Origin: Collinsella tanakaei
Lineage (GTDB): Bacteria > Actinomycetota > Coriobacteriia > Coriobacteriales > Coriobacteriaceae
Length of the DNA: 64,000 nucleotides
NCBI RefSeq assembly: GCF_021531055.1
Contig: NZ_JADYTL010000001.1
Coordinates: forward strand, 1 to 64,000
Reading direction: 5' to 3'
Below the pieces are notes generated by a model. That model saw only the letters and a list, made by a program, of their open reading frames with translations. It was not told the DNA's origin and did no database searches. The position numbers and the translations under genes were made by a program. Positions within the stretch are counted from its first letter, which is position 1; the number at the start of each line of letters is the position of its first letter. Shown here one piece after another: positions 43,586-51,335 of this stretch.

Positions 43586-46015
43586 CTAGGCGTGCCAGAT
43601 CTCGTCGCGGTACTCGCGGATGGTGCGGTCGGACGAGAAGTGGCCGGAGTTGGCGATGTTCATGAGCGCCATCTTCTGCCAGGTGCGCGTGTCGTCGTAG
43701 ACCGCCGTGAGCTCGTCCCAGGCCTGGACGTAGCTCGCGAAGTCCGCGAGGACGAAGTCGTAGTCGTTGTTGTTCATGAGCTCTGCCTGGATGGACTCGA
43801 AGTTGCCGGACAGGCGGGCGAAGGTGCCGTCGACCAGCTGATCGACGCAGCGGCCCACGCCGTTGCGGTCGTTGTTGTAGACGTCCCAGGCGAAGTAGTT
43901 GCCGTGGCGCAGCGCCTCGACCTCGCTCTCCTTGAGACCGAAGATCTTCTCGTTCTCGAGGCCCGCGAGCTCGGCGATCTCGATGTTGGCGCCGTCGAGG
44001 GTGCCGAGGGTGATGGCGCCGTTCATCATAAGCTTCATGTTCGAGGTGCCCGACGCCTCCTTGCCGGCCGTCGAGATCTGCTCGGAGATATCGGTGGCGG
44101 GGTAGATGAGCTGGGCGTTGGAGACCGCGAAGTTGGGGATGAACGCGACCTTGATGTAGTCGTTCACGCGGTCGTCGTTGTTGATGACATCGGCCACGGA
44201 GTTGATGAGGCGGATGACCTCCTTGGCGAAGGTGTAGGCGCTCGCCGCCTTGCCCGAGAAGATGAACGAGGCCTTGTGGGGCTTGTAGTTGGGATCGTCA
44301 AGCATGCGGTTGTAGATGTGCATGACCTTGAAGATGTTGAGCAGCTGGCGCTTGTAGGCGTGGAAACGCTTCACCTGGACGTCGAAGATGGAGTCGACGT
44401 CGAGCTCGACGCCGCAGGTGCGCGAGACGTAGGCGGCCAGGCGCTTCTTGTTCTCCTGCTTGGCGGCGGCCAGGCCGTCCAAAAACTCGTTGTCGTCGAT
44501 GAAAGCCTCGAGGCGCTTGAGCTGCGAGGCGTCGCGGTACCACTCGTCGCCGATCTTGGATGTGATCAGGCGGGACAGCCAGGGGTTGGCGTTGCCCAGG
44601 AAGCGGCGGGGCGAGATGCCGTTGGTCTTGTTGTTGAACTTCTCGGGGGTGAGCTCGTAGAAGTCGTGGAGCGTGTCGCGCTTCAGGATGTCGGTGTGCA
44701 GCTGGGCCACGCCGTTGACGGAGTGCGAGCAGATGACCGAGAGGTTCGCCATGCGCACCTGGCCGTCCCATAGGATGGCGGTGTTGCGCAGCTTATCCTG
44801 CCAGTGGTCGATATCGCGCGGGAAGGACTCCATGAAGCGACGGTTGATCTCGTCGATGATCATGTAGACGCGCGGCAGCAGGCGACGGAACGTGTCGATG
44901 GGCCATTTCTCGAGCGCCTCGGGCAGGACGGTGTGGTTGGTGTAGGAGACCGAACGCGTGACGATGTCCCACGCGGTATCCCAATCCAGGCCCTCCTGGT
45001 CCATGAGCAGGCGCATGAGCTCGGCGCCGCACATGGCGGGATGGGTGTCGTTGGTGTGGATGGCGACGAGCTCGGGGAAGCGGTCCCACGCGTCGGTGCC
45101 GTAGTCGGCCTTGTAGGTGCGCAGGATCGAGGCCAGACCCGCGGCGACGAACAGGTACTCCTGCTTGAGGCGCAGGATACGGCCGTGCTCGCCGGCGTCG
45201 TTGGGGTACAGGATCTCCGAGATGGCCTCGGCGTCGGTGCGGAACTTGTTGGCCTTGGCGTAATCGCCCGCGTTGAACGCGTCGAGGTCGAAGTCGGCCG
45301 CCGCCGGCTCGGCGCTCCACAGGCGCAGGCGGTTCACGGTCTTGCCGCCGTAGCCGATGATGGGCACGTCGTAGGGGACCGCCTCGATGAGGTCGCCGCC
45401 CTCGACGTCGAAGCTGAAGGTGCCGTCCTCGTTGCCGTGGCGCACGACCTCGCCGCCGAAGCGTACGATCACGCGGCTCTCGGGATGCTTGGTCTCCCAC
45501 GGATAGCCCTTGGCGAGCCAGTTGTCGGTCACCTCGACCTGACGGCCGTCGCGGATCTCCTGCTTGAACAGGCCGTAGCGGTAACGCATGCCGTTGCCGA
45601 AGCCGAGGATCCCCTCGGCGGCCATGGAGTCGAGGAAGCACGCGGCGAGACGGCCGAGACCGCCGTTGCCCAGACCCGGGTCGCCCTCCTCCTGGAGCAG
45701 GTCGTCAAGATCGATGCCCATCTCGTCGAGGCCTTCCTCGACGATGTCGCGGATGCCGTAGTTGAGCAAGTAGTTGTCGAGCAGCGGACCCATGAGGAAC
45801 TCGAGCGAGAAATAGTAGACCTTCTTCTGGTCGCTCTTGCCGTTCTCGCTGTCCGACAGCGCGAACTGGCGATTGGCGCGCGAGGCGATCAGCTTGGCGA
45901 GGGCGCGGTAGCGCTCGCCGGATTTGGCGGCGTCGATGTCCTTTCCGACCTCGGCCATCAGCATCGCGCGGTAGTCGCGCTTGAAGTCCTCGGTCGTTTC
46001 GAAAATCTTCGTCAT
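43586..46015 (-). CDS. glgP: Glycogen phosphorylase
   Basis: The 809-residue enzyme releases glucose-1-phosphate from glycogen. The PLP-binding region [20 protein letters not shown] contains the conserved Lys (about residue 655). The N-terminal half has [16 protein letters not shown] and GMRYRYGLF. Length is normal (about 800-840). The start has AAAGGGGAG, and it follows glgB by 18 bases on the minus strand. Having degradation and synthesis genes in one cluster is common for glycogen operons. Confidence 0.96.
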   Translation of the reverse strand: MTKIFETTEDFKRDYRAMLMAEVGKDIDAAKSGERYRALAKLIASRANRQFALSDSENGKSDQKKVYYFSLEFLMGPLLDNYLLNYGIRDIVEEGLDEMGIDLDDLLQEEGDPGLGNGGLGRLAACFLDSMAAEGILGFGNGMRYRYGLFKQEIRDGRQVEVTDNWLAKGYPWETKHPESRVIVRFGGEVVRHGNEDGTFSFDVEGGDLIEAVPYDVPIIGYGGKTVNRLRLWSAEPAAADFDLDAFNAGDYAKANKFRTDAEAISEILYPNDAGEHGRILRLKQEYLFVAAGLASILRTYKADYGTDAWDRFPELVAIHTNDTHPAMCGAELMRLLMDQEGLDWDTAWDIVTRSVSYTNHTVLPEALEKWPIDTFRRLLPRVYMIIDEINRRFMESFPRDIDHWQDKLRNTAILWDGQVRMANLSVICSHSVNGVAQLHTDILKRDTLHDFYELTPEKFNNKTNGISPRRFLGNANPWLSRLITSKIGDEWYRDASQLKRLEAFIDDNEFLDGLAAAKQENKKRLAAYVSRTCGVELDVDSIFDVQVKRFHAYKRQLLNIFKVMHIYNRMLDDPNYKPHKASFIFSGKAASAYTFAKEVIRLINSVADVINNDDRVNDYIKVAFIPNFAVSNAQLIYPATDISEQISTAGKEASGTSNMKLMMNGAITLGTLDGANIEIAELAGLENEKIFGLKESEVEALRHGNYFAWDVYNNDRNGVGRCVDQLVDGTFARLSGNFESIQAELMNNNDYDFVLADFASYVQAWDELTAVYDDTRTWQKMALMNIANSGHFSSDRTIREYRDEIWHA

Positions 46016-46033
46016 ACGGTGTTCTTCTCCCCT

Positions 46034-48463
46034 TTAATCGGTTTGCTTCTTCGAGGTTGCCGTGCGCTTCGAGGAAGCCTTTCTGGTGGAAGCCGTCGTG
46101 GACTTCCGAGTGCCTTTCGGCGTCTTCGCGGCTTTGGCCGTGGAAGATGAGGTGGATGCCGTCGCCTTGGTCTTCTTGGCGGCAGCCGAGGTAGTCTTGG
46201 CGGTCTTCGATGTGGAGGACGAGGCCTTCTTGGCGGTCGTCTTCTTGGTCGTGGTCGCCGTGCCCGTGCCCGTCTTCTTGGCGCTCGCCGTGCGGCGCGT
46301 CGTCTTCTTGGGCTTGGGCGGCTTGTAGGAGCTCGGGCCCTGGCGCTTGAGGACGATGCCCGCAAGCGGAGGCACGAGGAGCTCGATGGAGTTGTCGAAC
46401 CCGTGCTTGGGTTCGGGATGGCTCGAAAGGACGTGGTCGTTGTGCTTGCCCGACCCGCCGAACGCCGGATCGTCGGTGTTGAAGATCTCGATGTAATCGC
46501 CCTCGCGCGGGACGCCCATCTCGAACGTCTCGTAGTACGCGGGGTCGAAGTTGATCAAGATCACGACGTCCTCGTCGGGGTTATCGCCGTGGCGCACGAA
46601 CGAGATGATGGACTGGTCGGAATCGTTAGGGTCGATCCACTCGAAGCCCTCGGGAACGTAGGCGCGCTCCCAGAAGGCGGGTTGATCGGTGTAGAGATGG
46701 TTGAGCGCCTCGATGAAGTGCTGGTGCTTGGCGTGCGTCTCGTACTGCTCGGTTAGGAACCACTGCACCGACTCGTAGTAGCGCCACTCGATGAACTGGG
46801 CGATCTCGTTGCCCATGAAGTTGAGCTTGGCGCCGGGATGCGTCATCTGGTAGAAGGCCAGCGTGCGCAGGCCCGCGAACTGACGCCACCAGTCGCCCGG
46901 CATGCGGCCGATCAGCGAGCACTTGCCGTGGACGACCTCGTCGTGCGACAGCGGCAGGATGAAGTTCTCCGAGAAGGCGTACATGATCGAGAACGTGAGC
47001 AGGTTGTGGTTGCCCGGACGCCAAGGGAAGTCGGTCTGCATGTAATGCAGGGTGTCGTTCATCCAGCCCATGTCCCACTTGTAGTTGAAGCCCAGGCCGC
47101 CGTCCTCGGGCGGATAGGTCACGAGCGGCCAGGCGGTGGACTCCTCGGCCATCATCATGACGTCGGGGAAGGCCTGCGCGACCGTGGTGTTGACGCGGCG
47201 GATGAAGTCGATGGCGTCGAGATCGCCCTCGTCACCGTACTTGTTGAACTTCTTCTGCGACGGATCGTCGACGCCGAAGTTGAGGTAGAGCATGCTCGAG
47301 ACGCCGTCCATACGGATGCCGTCGGCGTGGAACAGCTCGATCCAGAACAGCACGTTGGAGATCAGGAAGCTGCGGACCTCACCGCGGCCGAAGTCGAACT
47401 TGTGCGTGCCCCAGTTGGGATGGATCTCGCGCTCGTAGAGCATGTGTCCGTTGAAGGTGGCAAGCCCCTGGGCGTCGGCGCAAAAGCCGCCGGGCACCCA
47501 GTCGAGGATGACGCCGATGCCGGCGGCATGGCAGGCGTCGACGAAGTGCATGAACTGCTTGGGCTCACCGTAGCGCGACGTCACGGCGTAGTAGCCGGTG
47601 CCCTGGTAGCCCCACGAGCCGTCGAAGGGATGCTCCTGGACCGGCAGCACCTCGATGTGGGTGTAGCCCATCTTCTTGACGTAGTCGACCAGCTCGACGG
47701 ACAGATCGTCGTAGGTGTAGTAGCGGCCGCGCTGCGCGGGGAAGGGGTCCATCGGTCCAGGGTAGTTGCCGTTCTCGTCGGGGTCGCCCTGCGGTTCATC
47801 GCCGTGGCGGTTCCACGAGCCTAGATGGACCTCGTAGATGTTCAGGGGCTGCTTCATGTGGTCGCGACCCTTGCGCTCGCGCATGTAGTCGCCGTCGGCC
47901 CACTCGTAACCCGCGATGTCCATGAGGCGCGATGCGGTTCCCGGGACCTGCTCGCTGTAGAAGCCGTAGGGGTCGGCCTTATAGAGTAGCTTGCCCTCAT
48001 CGGTCTCGATGACGTACTTGTACAGATCGCCTTGAGAAAGACCCGGCACGAAGCCATGCCACAGGCCACCGGTGGGAAGCGGGCTCAGCGGGTTCGCATG
48101 CTCATCCCAGCCGTTGAAGTCGCCGACCACGTGGACGCTCTTGACGTCCGGGGCCCATACGCAGAAACGCCACCCCTCGACACCGTCTTGCGTGTCGGGG
48201 TGGGCGCCCATCTTCTCCCAGCTTCGGTTCCATGATCCCTGAGCGAAAAGATGGATGTCGTCTTCGGTGATGATCAGGCAGGGAGCCTCGGTCTCGGTCG
48301 AAGATGCCGCCTTCGTTGCGTCGAGCTCAGCACGTGTACGGTCCATCGCGTCCGTCCAATCGACATGGATGGTTTCGAGCCATCCGGAGTGGATATGCGG
48401 TTGCGGAACCGATTCCACCGGTGCCATGGCGCATCGGTGGGTCGAGAATACCGCAACATCCAT
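46034..48463 (-). CDS. glgB: 1,4-alpha-glucan branching enzyme with a basic low-complexity C-terminal tail
   Basis: The protein has an N-terminal extension, a CBM48 domain (about residues 85-200, with VVGDFNGWDEHANPL) and a GH13 branching core. Catalytic residues lie in GIRMDGVSSMLYLNFG, MMAEESTAWPLV and PLSHDEVVHGKCSL. The alpha-amylase C-domain ends at about residue 708 (AGIVLKRQ). The last 100 or so residues are rich in Lys, Thr, Ser and Ala (for example TKKTTAKKASSSTSKTAK), much like the GlgA tail. It creates alpha-1,6 branches. The start at 48463 lacks a clear ribosome site; ATG 48427 (MAPVESVPQ) is an alternative. It is the first gene of the glycogen cluster. Confidence 0.93.
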   Translation of the reverse strand: MDVAVFSTHRCAMAPVESVPQPHIHSGWLETIHVDWTDAMDRTRAELDATKAASSTETEAPCLIITEDDIHLFAQGSWNRSWEKMGAHPDTQDGVEGWRFCVWAPDVKSVHVVGDFNGWDEHANPLSPLPTGGLWHGFVPGLSQGDLYKYVIETDEGKLLYKADPYGFYSEQVPGTASRLMDIAGYEWADGDYMRERKGRDHMKQPLNIYEVHLGSWNRHGDEPQGDPDENGNYPGPMDPFPAQRGRYYTYDDLSVELVDYVKKMGYTHIEVLPVQEHPFDGSWGYQGTGYYAVTSRYGEPKQFMHFVDACHAAGIGVILDWVPGGFCADAQGLATFNGHMLYEREIHPNWGTHKFDFGRGEVRSFLISNVLFWIELFHADGIRMDGVSSMLYLNFGVDDPSQKKFNKYGDEGDLDAIDFIRRVNTTVAQAFPDVMMMAEESTAWPLVTYPPEDGGLGFNYKWDMGWMNDTLHYMQTDFPWRPGNHNLLTFSIMYAFSENFILPLSHDEVVHGKCSLIGRMPGDWWRQFAGLRTLAFYQMTHPGAKLNFMGNEIAQFIEWRYYESVQWFLTEQYETHAKHQHFIEALNHLYTDQPAFWERAYVPEGFEWIDPNDSDQSIISFVRHGDNPDEDVVILINFDPAYYETFEMGVPREGDYIEIFNTDDPAFGGSGKHNDHVLSSHPEPKHGFDNSIELLVPPLAGIVLKRQGPSSYKPPKPKKTTRRTASAKKTGTGTATTTKKTTAKKASSSTSKTAKTTSAAAKKTKATASTSSSTAKAAKTPKGTRKSTTASTRKASSKRTATSKKQTD

Positions 48464-48925
48464 AATTTAACACTTGAAGGCAGGCGACGTGAGGACGAGC
48501 CGAGGGACGGTCGATTTCGTCACATGGACGTTTTGGCCCTTTTTCTTTTGGATCACTGTGGTAGGGGATCGGTCGTCGAGGGCGGAGTCGCCGGGTCGCT
48601 TCGTCTCCACGGGGTGTGTGGTCCGCCTGTTCTGTCCGGGAACACCTTTTCGCGTTTACGGTTCGGTTTTGCGAGAGGTGTCCGAGTAGACGCGCATGCG
48701 AATGAAGAAAAACCGCAGGTAGCAAGAGGGTCTCTTTTCCGTCTACTCGATGGGTGCCGTTAAAACCGAACCGTAAACGCATCGAGAGGTGGCGGATCGG
48801 CCATTCCATCCCGTATGCGCGGTTTCCGATTCAGGTCGTCGTCGAGAAGGCGCATCGCGGAGCCGTCCATCTGGTACGATACGTTCGGTTTCTGTCGAGG
48901 TTTCCGAGTGCGGGGAGTGGTATCC
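48464..48925. other. Intergenic region between glgB and the HAD gene
   Basis: No gene is convincing in these 462 bases, which separate divergent genes. They contain GGCCCTTTTTCTTTTGGATCA (48536-48556; compare the GGCCCTTTTT repeats at 19606) and the 129-bp structured repeat at 48652-48780. Weak promoter-like sequences include GGTACGATACG near 48873-48883. The glgB promoter was not identified with certainty. Confidence 0.55.
48652..48780. repeat. Structured palindromic element, copy 2
   Basis: Perfect 19-bp terminal arms (48652-48670 with 48762-48780) enclose an internal loop. A perfect 10-bp inner stem CGAGTAGACG/CGTCTACTCG (48683-48692 with 48740-48749) follows, then a 47-base apical part with CGCATGCG and CCGCAGGTAGCAAGAGG. 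Homologous to copy 1 at 27501-27625. Confidence 0.9.
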
Positions 48926-49645
48926 GTGAACGACGTTTCGCGCGGGCGTCCGCAGGCGTTCATCTTCGATTGCGACGGTACGCTCGTGAGGTCCATGGGC
49001 ATGTGGCTGTCGTTCTATCCCGAGTTGGTCGCGCGCTACGGCATCAGCATGACGCCGGAGGATTTCGCGGCGACCGAGAGCCTTGCCATGCCCGAGGAGA
49101 TCGCGTACTACCATCGCATGCTCGGTATCGGCGAGAGCGCGGAAGCCCTGATCGACGAGGCACGCGAGATGCTGCGCGAGAAGTACGCGCACGACGTCCT
49201 GCTCCGTCCCGGGGTACGCGCGTTTTTGGAGGCGGCGCACGCCGTGGGCATCCCCGTGGCGATCGCGACCTCGACGGACGAGGACCTCGTCCGTCTCGCG
49301 CTCGCCCATAACGGGATCGACGGCTTTTTCTCGGCGCTCGTGACCACCGAGCAGGCGGGTGCGTCCAAGGAGCATCCCGATGTGTACGATCTCGCGCTCG
49401 AGTGCCTGTGCGAGGCACGTGGGATCGCGGTGCCCGATCACGCCGACGTCTGGGTGTTCGAGGACGCCCTGTTCGGTCTTATGAGTTCGGGGTCGGCGGG
49501 GTATCGCCGGGTGGGCGTCTACGACTACGAAGGCCGTGCGGCTCGCGATGACGTGCAGCGGACCTGCGAGGTGTTCGTCGACGAGTTCACCGAGCTCGCC
49601 CTTGATGCCGACGGTGCACCGACGTGCGAGGTGGATCGTGGCTGA
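48926..49645 (+). CDS. HAD-superfamily hydrolase, beta-phosphoglucomutase-like
   Basis: The 239-residue protein has motif I FDCDGTLV (nucleophile and acid Asp), a helical cap domain (about residues 25-90) with LAMPEEIAYYHRMLGI, motif II AIATST and motif III/IV VFEDALFG. It resembles phosphatases or mutases of the beta-PGM subgroup; the substrate cannot be assigned. GTG 48926 follows GGGGAG by 8 bases; GTG 48917 is an alternative. It overlaps the thiamine pyrophosphokinase gene by 8 bases, so the two are cotranslated. Confidence 0.87.
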   Translation: MNDVSRGRPQAFIFDCDGTLVRSMGMWLSFYPELVARYGISMTPEDFAATESLAMPEEIAYYHRMLGIGESAEALIDEAREMLREKYAHDVLLRPGVRAFLEAAHAVGIPVAIATSTDEDLVRLALAHNGIDGFFSALVTTEQAGASKEHPDVYDLALECLCEARGIAVPDHADVWVFEDALFGLMSSGSAGYRRVGVYDYEGRAARDDVQRTCEVFVDEFTELALDADGAPTCEVDRG

Positions 49646-50300
49646 GGTCGAGCGCGTCTGTGTGATCGGCGGATCTCCCGAGCCGTCGTCTGCCGCGACG
49701 ATCCGTGCCGCCGCATCGGGGTGCGATGTCGTGGTCGCGATCGACCGCGGCCTGGATGCGGCGTTGGCGGCCGGCGTGAACATCGACCTGTTCTGCGGCG
49801 ATGCCGATTCGGTGAGCGCCGAGGGGGCGAGCCTCGTGCGCGCCGCCGAGGGCGACGACGCGTCTTTGTTCGCCGTCGAGCGCTACAACCCGCATAAGGA
49901 TTTCACCGACCTGTCCCTGGTGTTGCGCGCCGTGAGCGAGCGGTGGGGCACGCCGGGCCTCGTGTGCACGTGTCTTGCCGGTGGCAACCCCGATCACCTG
50001 CTGGGCGTCTTCGGGCGTCTTGGCGGCTGGGACGGTTCGGTCGAGCTGGTCGAGGATTCGTTCGCGGGACGTGTCCTGCGCGACGGGGGAGCGTGGACGA
50101 TATCGTCGCATGTGGGCTCCCGCTTCTCGTTTATCCCGTTGTCGAGCGAGGTCACGGTATCCGAAGCCGGCATGCGTTGGGAGCTCGACCATCATCGCGT
50201 CGAGCTGCTGAGCGATCTTGGCATCTCCAACGTCATCGAGCGCGACGGTGCGACCATCACCTGCCACACCGGCACCCTCATCTGCTGGCTCTTTAACTAA
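49638..50300 (+). CDS. thiN: Thiamine pyrophosphokinase
   Basis: The 220-residue enzyme transfers pyrophosphate from ATP to thiamine to make thiamine diphosphate. Motifs are VVVAIDRGLDAAL, LFCGDADSVSAEG, NPHKDFTDLSLVL and GGNPDHLLGVFGRL, as in the TPK catalytic domain. The C-terminal thiamine-binding domain ends RDGATITCHTGTLICW. The GTG at 49638 follows GAGGTGG. It partly overlaps the HAD gene. The cofactor serves enzymes such as pyruvate-converting or transketolase-type enzymes elsewhere in the cell. Confidence 0.9.
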   Translation: MAEVERVCVIGGSPEPSSAATIRAAASGCDVVVAIDRGLDAALAAGVNIDLFCGDADSVSAEGASLVRAAEGDDASLFAVERYNPHKDFTDLSLVLRAVSERWGTPGLVCTCLAGGNPDHLLGVFGRLGGWDGSVELVEDSFAGRVLRDGGAWTISSHVGSRFSFIPLSSEVTVSEAGMRWELDHHRVELLSDLGISNVIERDGATITCHTGTLICWLFN

Positions 50301-50303
50301 AAA

Positions 50304-50324
50304 GAGCGCCGCAAAGCGGCGCTC
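50304..50324 (-). terminator. Terminator of the choline-kinase-like gene
   Basis: GAGCGCCGC-AAA-GCGGCGCTC. On the minus strand it is followed by TTTTTAG, so it faces the minus-strand gene. It may also help stop the plus-strand unit. Confidence 0.75.
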
Positions 50325-50368
50325 ACCGATTGTGCTTACCGCAGATTACCCGCAGTAAGGTAAACGCA

Positions 50369-50452
50369 GGAACCCCGCCAAGGTATTCCTGGACGAACAT
50401 TCCGCAGGCCGAAGGCCGAGGACGTTCGCTCGGGAAACCTTGGCGGGGTTCC
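50369..50452. repeat. 16-bp inverted repeat enclosing a structured 52-base spacer
   Basis: GGAACCCCGCCAAGGT (50369-50384) and ACCTTGGCGGGGTTCC (50437-50452) are perfect complements. The spacer contains GAAC...GTTC and AGGCCGAAGGCC. Its place between convergent genes suggests a long bidirectional terminator or an extragenic palindrome. Confidence 0.85.
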
Positions 50453-50469
50453 GCCGGGAGTTTTACCCC

Positions 50470-51234
50470 TTACTGATAATCGAACACGTCGATGCAGCTC
50501 ATGAGGAACTCATCGTTGGCTCCGCCGCGCTTGCGGGCAAGCTCGGAGGCGGCGACGATGGACAGGTAGCTGCGAACGATCTGAACCGGCTCGTCGGCGC
50601 GGTTGCAGTACAGCTCGAGGTAGGCGTCGGCCTGCTGCTTGTCCTGCAGGGCGAACAGCAGGTAGGTCATCGCGGCGTCGGCGGCGGGAGCACCCTGGGT
50701 GGCATGCGCCCAGTCGCAGACGTAGAGCTGACCGTCGTCACCGACGATGACGTTGGTGGGATTGAAGTCGCCGTGGCAGACGTTGGTCTCGAGCTTCATG
50801 CCGTCAAGACGCTGCAGCAGGTCGTAGCGCGTGGACGCGTTGAGTTCCTCGAGGGAGTTGATCATACGCGCGTACTTGTCACGCTGACGGGGAAGCAGCG
50901 GGGAACGGAAGGAGTGGATCTCGATCTGAAGGTCCACGAACTGCTCCAGGTACTCGTAGAAACGACCGGGCTCGGCAGCCATCTTCTCGGCGAGGGTGGT
51001 GCCGGGGACCTTGCTGGTCACGAGCGCCCAGCCGCCGTCCTCGACCTGGGCGACCTCGAGGGCACGGGGGCTGCGGATGCCGCACTCGTTGATGCGGGCG
51101 AGATTCAGGGCCTCGTTGAACACGTCCGAGACGGGTTTGGTCTCGTTGAAGACCTTGACGATCTTGTCGCCGAGGTCGTAGACGACCTTGTTGCCGCGGC
51201 GGGCGAGCTCGACCTTGGTATCGGGAAGAATCAT
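50470..51234 (-). CDS. Choline/aminoglycoside-kinase-like phosphotransferase
   Basis: The 254-residue protein has the Brenner motif CHGDFNPTNVIVGDDGQ with catalytic Asp, and the metal-binding DWAHATQG. The N-terminal lobe KVVYDLGDKIVKVFNE holds the ATP-binding Lys. Such enzymes phosphorylate small hydroxyl substrates such as choline, ethanolamine, homoserine or antibiotics. No resistance context is present, so a metabolic role is likelier. AAAGGACGG precedes the start. It stands alone upstream of the minus-strand terminators. Confidence 0.82.
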   Translation of the reverse strand: MILPDTKVELARRGNKVVYDLGDKIVKVFNETKPVSDVFNEALNLARINECGIRSPRALEVAQVEDGGWALVTSKVPGTTLAEKMAAEPGRFYEYLEQFVDLQIEIHSFRSPLLPRQRDKYARMINSLEELNASTRYDLLQRLDGMKLETNVCHGDFNPTNVIVGDDGQLYVCDWAHATQGAPAADAAMTYLLFALQDKQQADAYLELYCNRADEPVQIVRSYLSIVAASELARKRGGANDEFLMSCIDVFDYQ

Positions 51235-51335
51235 GGCGCTACCGTCCTTTCTGTGGTTTGCACCATCTACTTATACCCGGGACACGCGCGTGCGTGCCCC
51301 GGGCGACACGCGGATTCGAGGAACGGTTCCCTCGA

